A stretch of DNA of 64,000 bases from Ulva prolifera (lineage: Eukaryota > Chlorophyta > Ulvophyceae > Ulvales > Ulvaceae). A program made the translations under genes and the position numbers. The notes under the pieces were generated by a model. The model saw only the letters and a list, made by a program, of their open reading frames with translations, did no database searches and had not been told where the DNA came from. The stretch lies in NCBI GenBank assembly GCA_023078555.1, contig CM041196.1:8071985-8135984 (forward strand). Reading direction: 5' to 3'. This document shows, one piece after another, positions 25,501-35,113 of the stretch (within the stretch, counting starts at the first letter, position 1; each line of letters starts with the position of its first letter).

Positions 25501-26638
25501 CCGCAAGCCGGCGACGCTCCTGTCGTTCTTTGCACGCAGCACACCAGCTGCCGGGGCCTCTGTCAACGCGGTACCCCCCAAGCACGCCCCTCCTGGCAGG
25601 CTGAGCAAGGGCGTGAAACGAACGAGTGCGGGGAAGTGTGTGGGGGGGCCTGGAGCGGGGGCGGGCAGGGGGCCTCTGCAGAAGCCGGAGGTGGTTGACC
25701 TGAGCGCGGACACGCCTGTGAAGGCTGCAAAGGTGGTGAAGCAGGAGGGGCCCGCGCGGGACGGGGCGGCGCGGCGCCTCGAGATCGATGGCGCGGGGGC
25801 GGCTGGAAGCCGGCCGAAGGAAGACGGCGACGCGTCGATGCAGTGCAAGGCCGAGCCCATGACAGAGCGCGCGGCTGAGCCTGTAGCAGAAGCTCAGGCC
25901 GGGCCTGAGGCAGCGGCGGCACCTGCGCCCAGCGGCGACACGAGCGGTTTAGATCACCAGGCCTGCGGCGGTGTTGCACCGAGAGTGGCGGCTGCGGGGG
26001 GTGCCGCTTCGCCACGGGGGGTGGCCGCCGCGCCCGCTGGGCAGCCGGCGGAGCCGCCGTGCGAGCGGCAGTTCTCTCCCGCCACAGAGCAGGGGTCTGG
26101 CTGCGCGGCTGCCGGGGCCGGGACGCCGCAGCCGGTGGGTGGTGCCGCAGCGGCAGCAGCACCGGCTGCAGACACTCCTGTTACGGCGGGTGGAACTGCC
26201 CATGTGCCCAGCGCACCCCTGAGCCAGCGCACAAAGGCCGGGCGGCTCGCTGCGCGGCGGGCTGCATCGGCGGAGGCAGAGGGCCGCGAGAGTGCGGCCT
26301 GTGCTGCGCATGCTGTGGCAGGCAGCGAGGCGAGCACGGAGGACGCGGGCGCCGCGGTGCTGGCGGAGAAGCAGGAGAACGGCACTGCGCCTCGGCGGGC
26401 GGGGGGGCCGGCGGTGGTGGCGGACGCAAAGCCGCCTGATGCCAAGGTGGCCACTCCCACGGCGCCGCCCGAGGCAGGCGCTGCAGCGGCGCCCGCGACA
26501 GCGGAAAACGCAGAGCCGGCGCTAAGCCCCGCGGAGCAGGTCATGGCACTCGGGTTTGGCCACACAGAGGTCAACATTGCGCTGAAAATCTGCCGTGGCA
26601 ACGCTGGCCGCGCAATCGAGTACCTGCTGAGCCGGTAG
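19507..26638 (+). CDS. SBNO/FGT1: Strawberry notch / FORGETTER1 helicase with UBA-like C-terminus
   Basis: Nuclear SF2-like helicase; plant FGT1 acts with chromatin remodellers in transcription memory. Eleven exons in phase: 19507-19682, 19824-20026, 20098-20413, 20967-21309, 21586-21814, 22179-22505, 22675-23463, 23607-24044, 24500-24675, 24883-25080 and 25298-26638, giving about 1511 residues. Family marks in order: HPGDIAEPASLSA, Walker A GFFIGDGAGVGKGR (about residue 117), FLTYSTLV, DECHRAKN (about 228), VYCSATG, QQRFFK, VVIGLQSTGE, LSDAASTGISLHA and [21 protein letters not shown] (about 633). The PHD finger found between the helicase lobes of plant FGT1 is missing; an Ala/Pro linker stands there. 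After residue 1065 comes a disordered Ala/Pro/Glu-rich tail with a KPATLLSFFARS motif and a terminal UBA-like helix bundle (EQVMALGFGHTEVNIAL). Introns 2 and 4 begin GC. The exon 10/11 join is the weakest. Confidence 0.92.
20894..20961 (+). repeat. 34-bp tandem duplication at the 3' end of FGT1 intron 3
   Basis: Two adjacent 34-base units (20894-20927 and 20928-20961), starting TGCTCTCTCACTTGA and ending AAGCAGCCG, differ at one base. The second unit runs directly into the TGCAG acceptor at 20962-20966, so the pyrimidine-rich stretch before the splice site is present twice. Confidence 0.8.
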
Positions 26639-27781
26639 CAGGCGCTGGGTGATGGAGGTGGTGACATAGGCCTGTGCTTGTGGTAGATGTGGGTGGGTGG
26701 AATTCATGTAGTTGGCCCGATGCATGGGGAATGTCGAGGAGCCGATGTAGAAGAGCCATGGCGTGGCCTGGCCAGATGGCACCGACAGGAGAGCGCTGCA
26801 TGCTGTGGCAGCATTTGCTGTTTGTACAGGTCGGATGGAAGTGACTGGACGGATGTAAAGCTTGGCACTGGCTCACCGGGGAGCCTTGCCATCCATTGCA
26901 AATGGCTGCTGAAGGACCACTGAAACAGAATGGATTCTGTTTCACTGAACTGCTCAGTGAATTCGTGCTTCAATTGCACTCACCTCCAGAGACACAGCAG
27001 TTGCTGAAACATGTTGAAACTTGAGCTTCAATTTCACTGAAACTGACTGCTGGACTCCACATTGCTCTGAAACGGTATTTGCGTGTCCCTGAACGTATCC
27101 GAAAATGCTTCAGAAGAACACATTGACAGATGCACAGTCCCGTTGCCGTGTAGCACTGCTGATCTCTCGTAGTGATTACGCTATCCTCGGGGGAACGCTC
27201 AGAACACAACCCTCACCTGTGCCAGTGTCACTCGACATAGTGCGAGCGGCACATTTGAAAACGGCAGGCCACTTGTCTCTACAGAAAACACCGCCATGAC
27301 AGAGCTGTGCACGACACGCTGTCTAAATCGTTCACTGCTTTCTCAGTGTATCTACTTCAAAGCATCTGACCAGGTTCATTTCTTCAACACAGTATACATC
27401 TTCATGTCTTTCATATCATCCTCAATCAAACACCCGCCATCTTTGCGCTAAAACAACGGTGAGGCCTGAGCCAAAACGGCTGTTGACGCCAGGGCCCGTT
27501 GTTGTGGAGGGCGGCAACATCAGCCGCAGCATGTGCAACTGCCAGGCATGCCACACCTCACAGGAATGCATCACAAATCACCCCCCCCCCCCCCCCTGGA
27601 CTGTCGCTGCGCCTCCCTGCGCACCACAGCCTGCCCCCGCAGCGGCCCGGTCACCTCCACTGTGTCTCAGCGCCACGCCAGAGTCGGGGCAGTGGCCGCC
27701 CTGCCGTGAGGAACGCTGCTGCTCCTCATGAAGCGCGCGCGCAAGCCACGGCCAGAGAGGCATGCCTGGTGTGTGGGGCTG
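26639..27781. other. Convergent intergenic gap
   Basis: 3' UTRs of FGT1 (+) and HTF-A (-). A TGTAA occurs near 26853. A short perfect palindrome (TGAAACAGAAT / ATTCTGTTTCA, 26921-26944) and a 16-base C tract (27581-27596) are present. Composition is noticeably more A+T rich than the exons. No gene seen. Confidence 0.55.
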
Positions 27782-29134
27782 TCATTCCGCCGCAGCCCCC
27801 TGTAGACTCCGCACATGCTGCAGCACGGCACCATGGCTCGCGTCGCCGCCGAGCACCTTGTACGCGGCCCGCAGCTGCCCGGCTTGGTTGGTTGCCCCTG
27901 GCATCTTGCTGCGTAAGTAGGCGCAAGGGCCGCAGTACGTATGGCTGCGTGGACGGCGGCCACAGATTGAACACATCTTGGCTTCACCCGACGCAGTGGC
28001 CGCTGGCGCGCCTCGGCCGCACCCCAGCTGCGCCTCCGCAGCCGCCGCCTCTGCTTTGTTTGCCAGCTGGAGCGCGGCGAACGCGCCGACGCTAGCCGCT
28101 GCGCTGCCAGGGACTGCTGGGACACTGCCTCCGGGAATGCCGCTGCTGGCCGGCTTGCCACCCGCACGCCGCGCGTTGCCAGAGGTCGTCGCGGTCTGCA
28201 GTGACGTCGCTTCGAGGGAACAAGCGGCACGGGAGCAGGGCGTTGCCACGTCGACTGCCTGCGCGTCTTTTACGGACGTTGAAGCCGTGATGGCTGGGGC
28301 GCCACCACGGCTGTCGTGTGTACATGCGGCATGCATGGAGCGCTTGTGCGGTGCGGCGGCTGCCGGGGCCTCCACCTCAGCATGCCCAGCCGCCGCCACC
28401 TCAGCGGCCCCCTCCGCCGCCGGCACCGGTGGCGCCACTGCGGCCAGCTGGAGCGCCCGCCGCTTGACGGCGCGGACCTCGGCGCCGCTGCCGAGCTCCG
28501 CGTAGGCGGCGCGCACATGCGCGCGCTTGCACGCCCCGCCCGTCTTGGTCTTCAGCCGCTCCACCAGCGCGTAGCACGCAGCACAGGTCTTCCTACGGCC
28601 TGCAGCGCAGGGCGCGGCGCAGCAGACGGTGCACACCGCGGCCGCCGCGGCGCCCAGCGCCGGCCCGGCGCTCCTCGCGGGGGCCTCCTGTTCAGCCCCT
28701 CGGCGTGGGGTGTCTGCCGGTGGTGCGGAGGCTGCGGGGCCCCCGGCCGCCGCTGCGGCGGCCACGAGCTGGAGGTCACGCGCGCCGCCTCCGTGCTCCA
28801 CGAGCGCGTCGATGAGCCCCGCCGGCGTGCCGCCGCTGAGCTGCACGACGCTGAGCAGCTCCGTGCTGCGGCGCCGGGCGTTGCAGTCACCCTCGTGCCG
28901 CTTGGCGGCCTTGAGGGCCGCCGCGAGGACCGTCGCCTCCCGATCGTCTGGGGCCGCTTCCAGCAGCGCCTGGCCGAGATCCGCGGCGGAGCCGCCGCCG
29001 AGTCTGACGACCTCGAGGAGGCTGGCGCCGCTGCTCATGCGGCGCCTGCGCTTGGTGGCGGGGGGGTCTGCAGACTCCTCTGCCGTGTCAGACCTGCGTG
29101 AGGCCTGGGCCCTGTCATCACGAGGGCCTGCCAT
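27782..29134 (-). CDS. HTF-A: paralogous zinc-finger protein with LGGG helical repeats, unknown family
   Basis: I do not recognise this family. A single uninterrupted frame of 450 residues. Order: a basic stretch TKRRRRM (about residue 28, a possible nuclear localisation signal), helical repeat 1 (SLLEVVRLGGGSAADLGQAL), repeat 2 (ELLSVVQLSGGTPAGLIDAL), finger 1 (CTVC-x12-CAAC, then GGACKRAHVRAAYAELGS and VKRRALQLA), a long Ala-rich linker, and finger 2 near the C-terminus (CSIC-x9-CGPC, then LRAAYKVLGGDAS). Both fingers are followed by the same helix type, R-A-A-Y/F-x-x-L-G, so the finger module itself is duplicated. It shares this plan with HTF-B and HTF-C on the same strand. A nuclear DNA- or protein-binding role is inference only. 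A SINE copy lies just upstream, and a splice-acceptor-like TGTGCAG stands 5 bases before the ATG, so a spliced 5' leader is possible. Confidence 0.72.
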   Translation of the reverse strand: MAGPRDDRAQASRRSDTAEESADPPATKRRRRMSSGASLLEVVRLGGGSAADLGQALLEAAPDDREATVLAAALKAAKRHEGDCNARRRSTELLSVVQLSGGTPAGLIDALVEHGGGARDLQLVAAAAAAGGPAASAPPADTPRRGAEQEAPARSAGPALGAAAAAVCTVCCAAPCAAGRRKTCAACYALVERLKTKTGGACKRAHVRAAYAELGSGAEVRAVKRRALQLAAVAPPVPAAEGAAEVAAAGHAEVEAPAAAAPHKRSMHAACTHDSRGGAPAITASTSVKDAQAVDVATPCSRAACSLEATSLQTATTSGNARRAGGKPASSGIPGGSVPAVPGSAAASVGAFAALQLANKAEAAAAEAQLGCGRGAPAATASGEAKMCSICGRRPRSHTYCGPCAYLRSKMPGATNQAGQLRAAYKVLGGDASHGAVLQHVRSLQGAAAE

Positions 29135-29149
29135 CCCGCCTGCACAGCA

Positions 29150-29412
29150 AAGTAAAATCTGAATTTACTGCGCCGTATCTTATTGGACACTGACAACTCC
29201 GAGTTAACGGGGCCACACATGCCGAAGGGGTAAATCACCTGGAAACCGCCCTCAGACGACCGTACGCAACTCACAGGGCCTCCTCCTGTGCTAAGCGAGG
29301 TGGTCACGCACGGCCGTGTCGATTCCCCAAAGCGCACGCCGAATCGAACCCACGACCTCCTGAAACGGAGGGGGTAGCTTTCATACCGTCCTCAACCCAT
29401 TGGACCAACACA
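29150..29412 (-). mobile_element. tRNA-like SINE, near complete copy
   Basis: About 260 bases on the minus strand, closely matching 48218-48440. The head has A-box-like TGGTCCAATGGGTTGAGGAC and B-box GGTTCGATTC, plus a hairpin CCTCC-GTTTCA-GGAGG between them, like a class II tRNA variable arm. The body is shared along its whole length with the second copy, and the 3' end is a T/A-rich stretch. A run of 25 G lies just beyond the head. These marks fit a tRNA-derived SINE moved by a LINE; the anticodon cannot be assigned with confidence. Confidence 0.7.
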
Positions 29413-29425
29413 GTCGCATGCAGGC

Positions 29426-29450
29426 GGGGGGGGGGGGGGGGGGGGGGGGG
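29426..29450 (+). repeat. Homopolymer of 25 G
   Basis: Uninterrupted G25 beside the SINE head. Its true length may differ, because such tracts are error-prone in sequencing and unstable in replication. Confidence 0.8.
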
Positions 29451-31251
29451 CGCGTTTGTTTCTGGGAAGTGAAATTCGTCAAACATTCCGAGCTTGCATG
29501 GATTCTGGACTGATCAACTCGTAAGCCCGGCTAGACAGCAATAGGTAAGGTTTGACCTCAGCAGATCATGCTGGTGCAAATCAGCTCACATTGCCCGGCA
29601 AGCCTCCCCATGTCCAATCGTTCACGTGCCATCTCAGACATGACAAATGATGTCACAGGTGCAGAGTTGAGTTAGCAGAGGGCCGGCATGCACGCAAGCA
29701 CACGCGTCAGCGTCCAGGTGACAGTCGGTCTGCATGACCCGCTGGGTGTCCGAAAGGTTTCAGGCCAAGCGACATACGACGGCAGCACGGATTGCATGCA
29801 TCCAGATAGCTGTAATGCCCACCTGGTGTAGATGCGACGGCTCGGTCCTCCGTGTGTCGGCCTGAGGTCAGGCCTCGCTTCCAACTCGATCTGCGAGGTT
29901 GAACGACCGCTCTCTAGCGCTCCAGGCATGTGTCGCGTCACACATGATGCACTGAGACGCTTTACAGTGATCTCAATGGCAGATGGAGGCAGAGGTGAAT
30001 GGATCTCGGAAGCACGTCGCGTGTGTCAGCATAGCGATGGCGTTCTGCTACACCTCCGCCACCGCGATCAAACCACACCGATACACAGGTCGGCCATGAA
30101 GGCTGCAGGTCTGCAGAAGTGCGCATAGTGTCAGTCGATGTGGTGAGCTGTTTGTTGTAGGAGGTAGGCCGAACTGGCGCGCCCACGGGCTGGCGGATCA
30201 TAATTTTGCTGGCTTCCAATCAAGTGAGCTGGAGAATTGGACCGACATCGCCAAAATCGGCAACCGACAGAACACAAATTTACTGCCAGCCTGTTGTACA
30301 TGCTGCTGCTCCCAGAGCGATGCGATTGCTGCAGACAGCTCGCACTGTGATAGCTGCCTGCATCGGTGCCCTTCTGCACCAGAGCACTAGGCTGGCACGA
30401 AGGCTGAGCACATCTCAGCACCATCGAAAATGTCTGATTCATCATCAGAATCAAATCAGGTTATGCATTGTAGGGACTGCTACTGACATGCATCATGTTG
30501 AGATCTCTCAGATCGCTGCCGCACGCACCGGTGGAACAACCACTCGCACAGATCGTGTTCCGCAGAATATCCGAGCTTGAACAGAAGTACAGACTGCCGG
30601 GACCTGCAGCTGCACTCATCTCGGATGGATGTTTCGACATCCTCACATCGTGCAATGTCTGGCAGTGCTTGCTTCGTCGATCAGGCGTCACTCTTGTGTA
30701 CTGCAACAGCTCCCTCGACCATCGCGCGGGCAGCATGCAGCCAGGGCGCCGCTTCAGCACGGGCAGCAGTCCACACAAACCCACCAACATGCAACACTGC
30801 AGCTCAAGGGCCCAATTCGATCCCACAGGACACCACCAACGACGCCTGTAGCCGCTGCTCCTACCACCGACGCAACTCAGACCCCCTAGCTGCCTCCCGC
30901 CTCCTGCCTCCATCACACCTTGCTATGAGGCGAGCAGAGCGCCTGCCCATGCAATAGTCGACACACCTGCCCCGAGGGCCGCCCTCCACTTGCCCCACCC
31001 CCTGGCACCCCCCAGTGTGTGGGCACAGCCAGGCCCGGGCTCCAGGCGCGCACAGCCGGCCGTTCGGAACCGCACGCCAGGTCTGCGGCTGCCGGGCGGT
31101 GAGAGTCCCCTCTGCCGCAGAGAGGCAGGCGCACGCTTCACAGGCACCCCCTGCCCCCTCCGGCCCATACAAGCTCAAGCACCACCCGCCGCGCTGCTCG
31201 CTGCGCACGAGACGCTGCCGCCGCTGCCACTGCCCGAGTAGAGCATGCGCC
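29451..31251. other. Intergenic DNA between HTF-B and HTF-A
   Basis: No gene recognised. It should contain the HTF-B 3' UTR and distal promoter of HTF-A. Open frames here lack motifs, and composition is mixed. Confidence 0.5.
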
Positions 31252-32691
31252 TTAATAGCCACCACGCTCGTGTGCCCAGCTGTGCCTGCCCTGCGCGCTG
31301 TGCCTGCCCTGCGTGCTGCGCCTGCGCTGCGTGCTGTGCCTGCGCTGCGTGCTGCGCCCCTGGGGTCTGCTGCGCCCTCTGTGCTGGAAGGCGGCCCCGT
31401 GCGAGCGGCGCTCGTCCCACTGCGGCAGGCCGCGGCGCGGCTGCAGGAAGGCGCCGTGCATGTCCTCCGGGCGTGTCGCCTCGTGCCGCCACGGTGCGGA
31501 GTGCGCAGGCTGACGCGGCAGAGCATACTGTCCGCGGTCATCATCATCAAATTTGAGGTGCTGCGGCTGCCGGTGGCGGGGGCCTGCGGCCACTTCGCCG
31601 GAGGCCCAGCGCTGGTGAGACGGGTGGCGCTGCGACGCCGCGTCGGCGCACATACGCGGACCCCACCCCCTCTTCCCGGGGCCAGCGGCTGGAGGTGTCG
31701 CCGGGGCAGAGTGACGGCCGAAGCGCGTGTACTGCGCATGCTGTGGCTGGCGCGGACGGAGGTGGTGCTGTGGACGCCGCCGTTCTGCCTCTGCGGGGGC
31801 CGCAGGGGCGCTGCGGGGGCCCACCGCGGGGGCAGGTGTGGGGACAGGATCCGCTGTGCGAGGGGGTGGGTCGCTGGACTCACGGGGCGGCAGCACTCCG
31901 GCCAGCTGGCGCGCGCGCCGCTTCACGGCCTTCAGCTTAGTCCCGCTGCCGAGCTCGGCAAACGCGGCGCGCACGTGGTCCCTCGTGCACACGCCGGCGG
32001 ACGTCGCCTTGACCCGTGCGACAAGCGCGCAGCACGCGTCGCATTTGTTTTTATGCGCAGGAACGCTGGGCAGCGCACGGCAGAGCCGGCACGGCTTCCC
32101 CGCTTTCTTGCGCCCCATAGAGGTTATCCTCCCCTCTCTTTTTTTCCGCTTGCGACCACCCTCTTTGCCCTCGACCACAGTGTCCGCGGCAGCAACCTCG
32201 TCGCCCTCTTCAGGCGCCGAAGAGGGGACGGCCTCGGCATCCGCCGCCACGGCGCCGCCAGCCCCAGCCTCCCCCACGGCAGATTGTGCCAGCGCGGCGG
32301 CGACGATCTCCAGGTCGCCGGCCCCGGCCCCAAGCTCCGCGAGCGCGTCCATCAGCGCCACCGTGGTGCCGCCACCGAGGGTGATGACCGCCTGGAGCTC
32401 TGCAACGCGGCGCAGCGCCTCCGGCTCCGCCCCGGCTCCACCCGCGCCGGCCCGGCGCCGCTCGGCCGCCTTGAGCGCGGCGATCAGCACCGCCGCGTCC
32501 CCGTCGCCGGGCCCGGCTTGCAGCAGCGCCTGCATCAGGTCATCGGCGGAGGCGCCGCCGAGCTGGACAACCTCCATGAGGCTGGCGGCGCCGCTCAGGC
32601 GGCGCTTGCGGCGGCGCTTCGTCACCCCCGCGGCGGCAGCACTGGCTGAGTGAGCGGGTGCCGGCCCGGCTTTGGCGGCCTTGCGAGCCAT
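31252..32691 (-). CDS. HTF-B: HTF family member with a His/Arg/Gln repeat tail
   Basis: Family unknown; clearly a paralogue of HTF-A and HTF-C. A single frame of 479 residues: basic TKRRRKRRL (about residue 24), repeat 1 (SLMEVVQLGGASADDLMQAL), repeat 2 (ELQAVITLGGGTTVALMDAL), an acidic stretch then a second basic stretch GRKRKKREGR, and finger 1 (CRLC-x12-CDAC, then AGVCTRDHVRAAFAELGS and VKRRARQLAG). The second, C-terminal finger of the other two is absent. In its place is a Pro-, His- and Arg-rich tail ending in imperfect six-residue repeats of the type TQRRHS/AQGRHS, encoded by a tandem DNA repeat near 31280-31370. The tail may have arisen by repeat expansion or a change of frame in an ancestor. 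Confidence 0.7.
   Translation of the reverse strand: MARKAAKAGPAPAHSASAAAAGVTKRRRKRRLSGAASLMEVVQLGGASADDLMQALLQAGPGDGDAAVLIAALKAAERRRAGAGGAGAEPEALRRVAELQAVITLGGGTTVALMDALAELGAGAGDLEIVAAALAQSAVGEAGAGGAVAADAEAVPSSAPEEGDEVAAADTVVEGKEGGRKRKKREGRITSMGRKKAGKPCRLCRALPSVPAHKNKCDACCALVARVKATSAGVCTRDHVRAAFAELGSGTKLKAVKRRARQLAGVLPPRESSDPPPRTADPVPTPAPAVGPRSAPAAPAEAERRRPQHHLRPRQPQHAQYTRFGRHSAPATPPAAGPGKRGWGPRMCADAASQRHPSHQRWASGEVAAGPRHRQPQHLKFDDDDRGQYALPRQPAHSAPWRHEATRPEDMHGAFLQPRRGLPQWDERRSHGAAFQHRGRSRPQGRSTQRRHSTQRRRSTQGRHSAQGRHSWAHERGGY
31280..31370 (-). repeat. Tandem repeat encoding the QRRHS-type tail of HTF-B
   Basis: About five imperfect copies of a GCTGTGCCTGC/GCTGCGTGCTG-type unit of 15-18 bases on the + strand, read on the minus strand as (S)TQRRHS/AQGRHS units within the HTF-B frame. 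Confidence 0.65.
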
Positions 32692-34650
32692 CGATGCTGC
32701 AGCCGCGTCGACAGAGCTGGTATGCTACAGTGGGCCAGGCACCAACAGGTTCCGGATGCCTGCATGCATTGAGGGCGTGTCGGATGGGGGCGTCAACACG
32801 ACTTGTGCCGGGGCTGTGCTGTGCGCAGAGGGCCTTTTCATGGAAGTGCCTGCCGGGACGGATCTCCCAGAAACGTGCGCCGGGTTAGGGGCATGCTGGC
32901 GTGCGTGCTGGGCCATGTCGGGCGGAGAACAAGGCTGACCACACGCACAATTGCTGAAGCGCGCAGGAAGTGCCACTGCCGCTCGTGTCCAGGTTGATGT
33001 GAGGCCGCTGTTCACGCCGCGAGCACGTCAGCGCAACATCTGCTCAAGGAGACCAACAGGCTTGAGAACCAGGACCGCCGCTGGCCGGCTCAGTGCGCAA
33101 CGATGCTCGACTGCACTTCATGGCTCACAATCACAATCAGGAGCTAGACATCGTTGTCTCGCGAGATGCATGCAAGGCACGCCGTGCATGGTGGGTGTGC
33201 GCTGAACAGACTCCAAGCTGCGACCTATGAGGCAGCGCCACCCAGCAGCAGTTGCACACCAGATGCAGGAGACGTGATTCACTGCTCTATTGTGCTTCGC
33301 TTCGTCGGCGACCGCCGATGTGTTCGCATCGCTACGCACACGGAACAGCGGGAACACATTCTTCGACTGAGAAGCAGCGCAAAGACACACAAATGCTACT
33401 TGGTATGATGGGACGTAAACTTGGGTTGCAGGCTGCCGCGTTGGGCGTACGCTCGTGTGGGCGCCTGTGCTCCCGCTTTCAGCTGATTGCATTCCGACAT
33501 CTCGTGCTCAGCGCGAGCTGGCGGGGGGCTGAACGTGTTTGCGCAACAGCGCCCGCACCAACGGCATGCACACAAGTCCTTGCGTCACCGCCACAACATC
33601 TGCACTGGCAGTGGCGTGTGCCGGGATCCCTGTATTGGACGCATGACGACACCGTGCCGTGCTCCAGATCTAGATGAGCGAGATTTCAGAGCAACGCAGC
33701 TTGCCACAACGTGGTTCAGCACGCGCAAGCATTTCGAACGATGCGTACACACGTGCTATGCTGCGTCAAGATCCATCTGGCTACAGTTCAACTTCAAACG
33801 ATCACCTGAACAGGCACACCGGAGGTTTCCACTGCCGCAGAACTGAGCTGTTTAGGCAGAAGCAGGACTGCTGATGACAGTGCCTCCTGTCCCCAGTGAC
33901 TGAGTCGCCTGGGCGTCGCTGCTGCACTGGCGATGAAATCCATCACCATGTCGTTGTGTTTTGCTTCTGGTGGCTGTTCGGACAGGCCACTCTTGTGGCG
34001 GACCCGAGCGTCCAGCAGATGTATCTTGCTTGAGCCGCAGTTGAGAGGGCATGCAGTTGGCTTGGTAGCAGCTTCTCTCCTGAGGTGGATGCACAAAACA
34101 ATTCAACGGGTGCTGGATGTACACACTAAGTTGAGACTTCGCGGCACCTAGCGATGTCAACTATTGAAAACTCGTTGTCATGAATCATCAAAGCAGATCG
34201 TGGCAGCATCACCTCAGCTACCGGCACCGCCATCTACAGAAAGGCTTCCTGAAATGCGTCCACAGCTGGTGAGCATGGCTGCTGCTGTGTGGAGCGACAC
34301 CCAGAAATGGCACACACCCACATACCTGAAACATGGCACGTTGAGACTGCACTTGTTGTTCAGTGCTTTTGGTTGCATTGCCCTTAGTGCTCTTCCAGGC
34401 GATGGGCCGAGCTCTTGCAATGCGTTCAGGCCGTGTTGTGCGGTGCGTTAGCAGCTATGAATTTGAACAGTTGACATTTGGTAACGACCTGATCGACGTC
34501 CGAGGGCAGCGTTACTGTTCACAAGAGGTCCGACAATGCCTATGCGTTACAGCAGTGTTTTGTCTTCTCGCGCCCTTCGGCGGAGCGTTATTCATGACGA
34601 CGGCGCGCGCGCTGGACGGAACACCGGCGCTGACGGCCTGCCTTTAAACC

Positions 34651-35064
34651 TCAGCGCCTCACAACATGCAAAGGACATCCTACATCTTGAATTTCCCTAC
34701 ACCCACGACTGCTGAAGTAAATTTGCGATACCGCTTTGCGTAGTGACGTATGCGTAGCAAAAATGTCGGATAGTGACGGAGTGAGTGAGCCGGCAAGCAG
34801 CATCACGATGCTGAACACTGTGGATACAATGAGGCCGATAAGAATCATCGAGATTGTGTTGGAGAGGACAATATGCGTGATAGTCAGTGCAGCTTTGACG
34901 TGCTTCCGTCCAGCAACGATGGCCAAGAGAGCCGCGATGGGGAGCAAGGTTCTGTCGCTCAGCACTTGCACGATAAGCGCAGCCACCCACAAGGCTTGGA
35001 AGTTTTCGTTATTTTCAGAAGCGATGCTCCAGAAGCCTTCGAGAAGATGCGGCAAGACAGGCAA
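34651..35064 (-). CDS. Possible small membrane protein, low confidence
   Basis: A 137-codon frame with several hydrophobic stretches (for example LLPIAALLAIVAG and ISMILIGLIVSTVFSIVMLL) that could be two or three membrane helices. No family match comes to mind. Overlapping frames on the other strand are equally open, and there is no supporting splice structure, so it may be chance. Confidence 0.2.
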   Translation of the reverse strand: MPVLPHLLEGFWSIASENNENFQALWVAALIVQVLSDRTLLPIAALLAIVAGRKHVKAALTITHIVLSNTISMILIGLIVSTVFSIVMLLAGSLTPSLSDIFATHTSLRKAVSQIYFSSRGCREIQDVGCPLHVVRR

Positions 35065-35113
35065 GAGGCATTCGCGAAGATACGTGCAGCAAATCCCAGT
35101 AGAGAAGAGCTGA

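Noticed and set aside
24370-25860. 496-codon frame on the minus strand
   Set aside because: Runs across FGT1 exons and introns on the other strand and shows no motif.
29334-29412. tRNA gene on the minus strand
   Set aside because: A- and B-box-like sequences are present, but the acceptor stem does not close and the sequence continues into a repeated body; a SINE head fits better.
31015-32649. 544-codon frame on the + strand
   Set aside because: Antisense shadow of HTF-B, whose minus frame has the repeats and finger shared with two paralogues.
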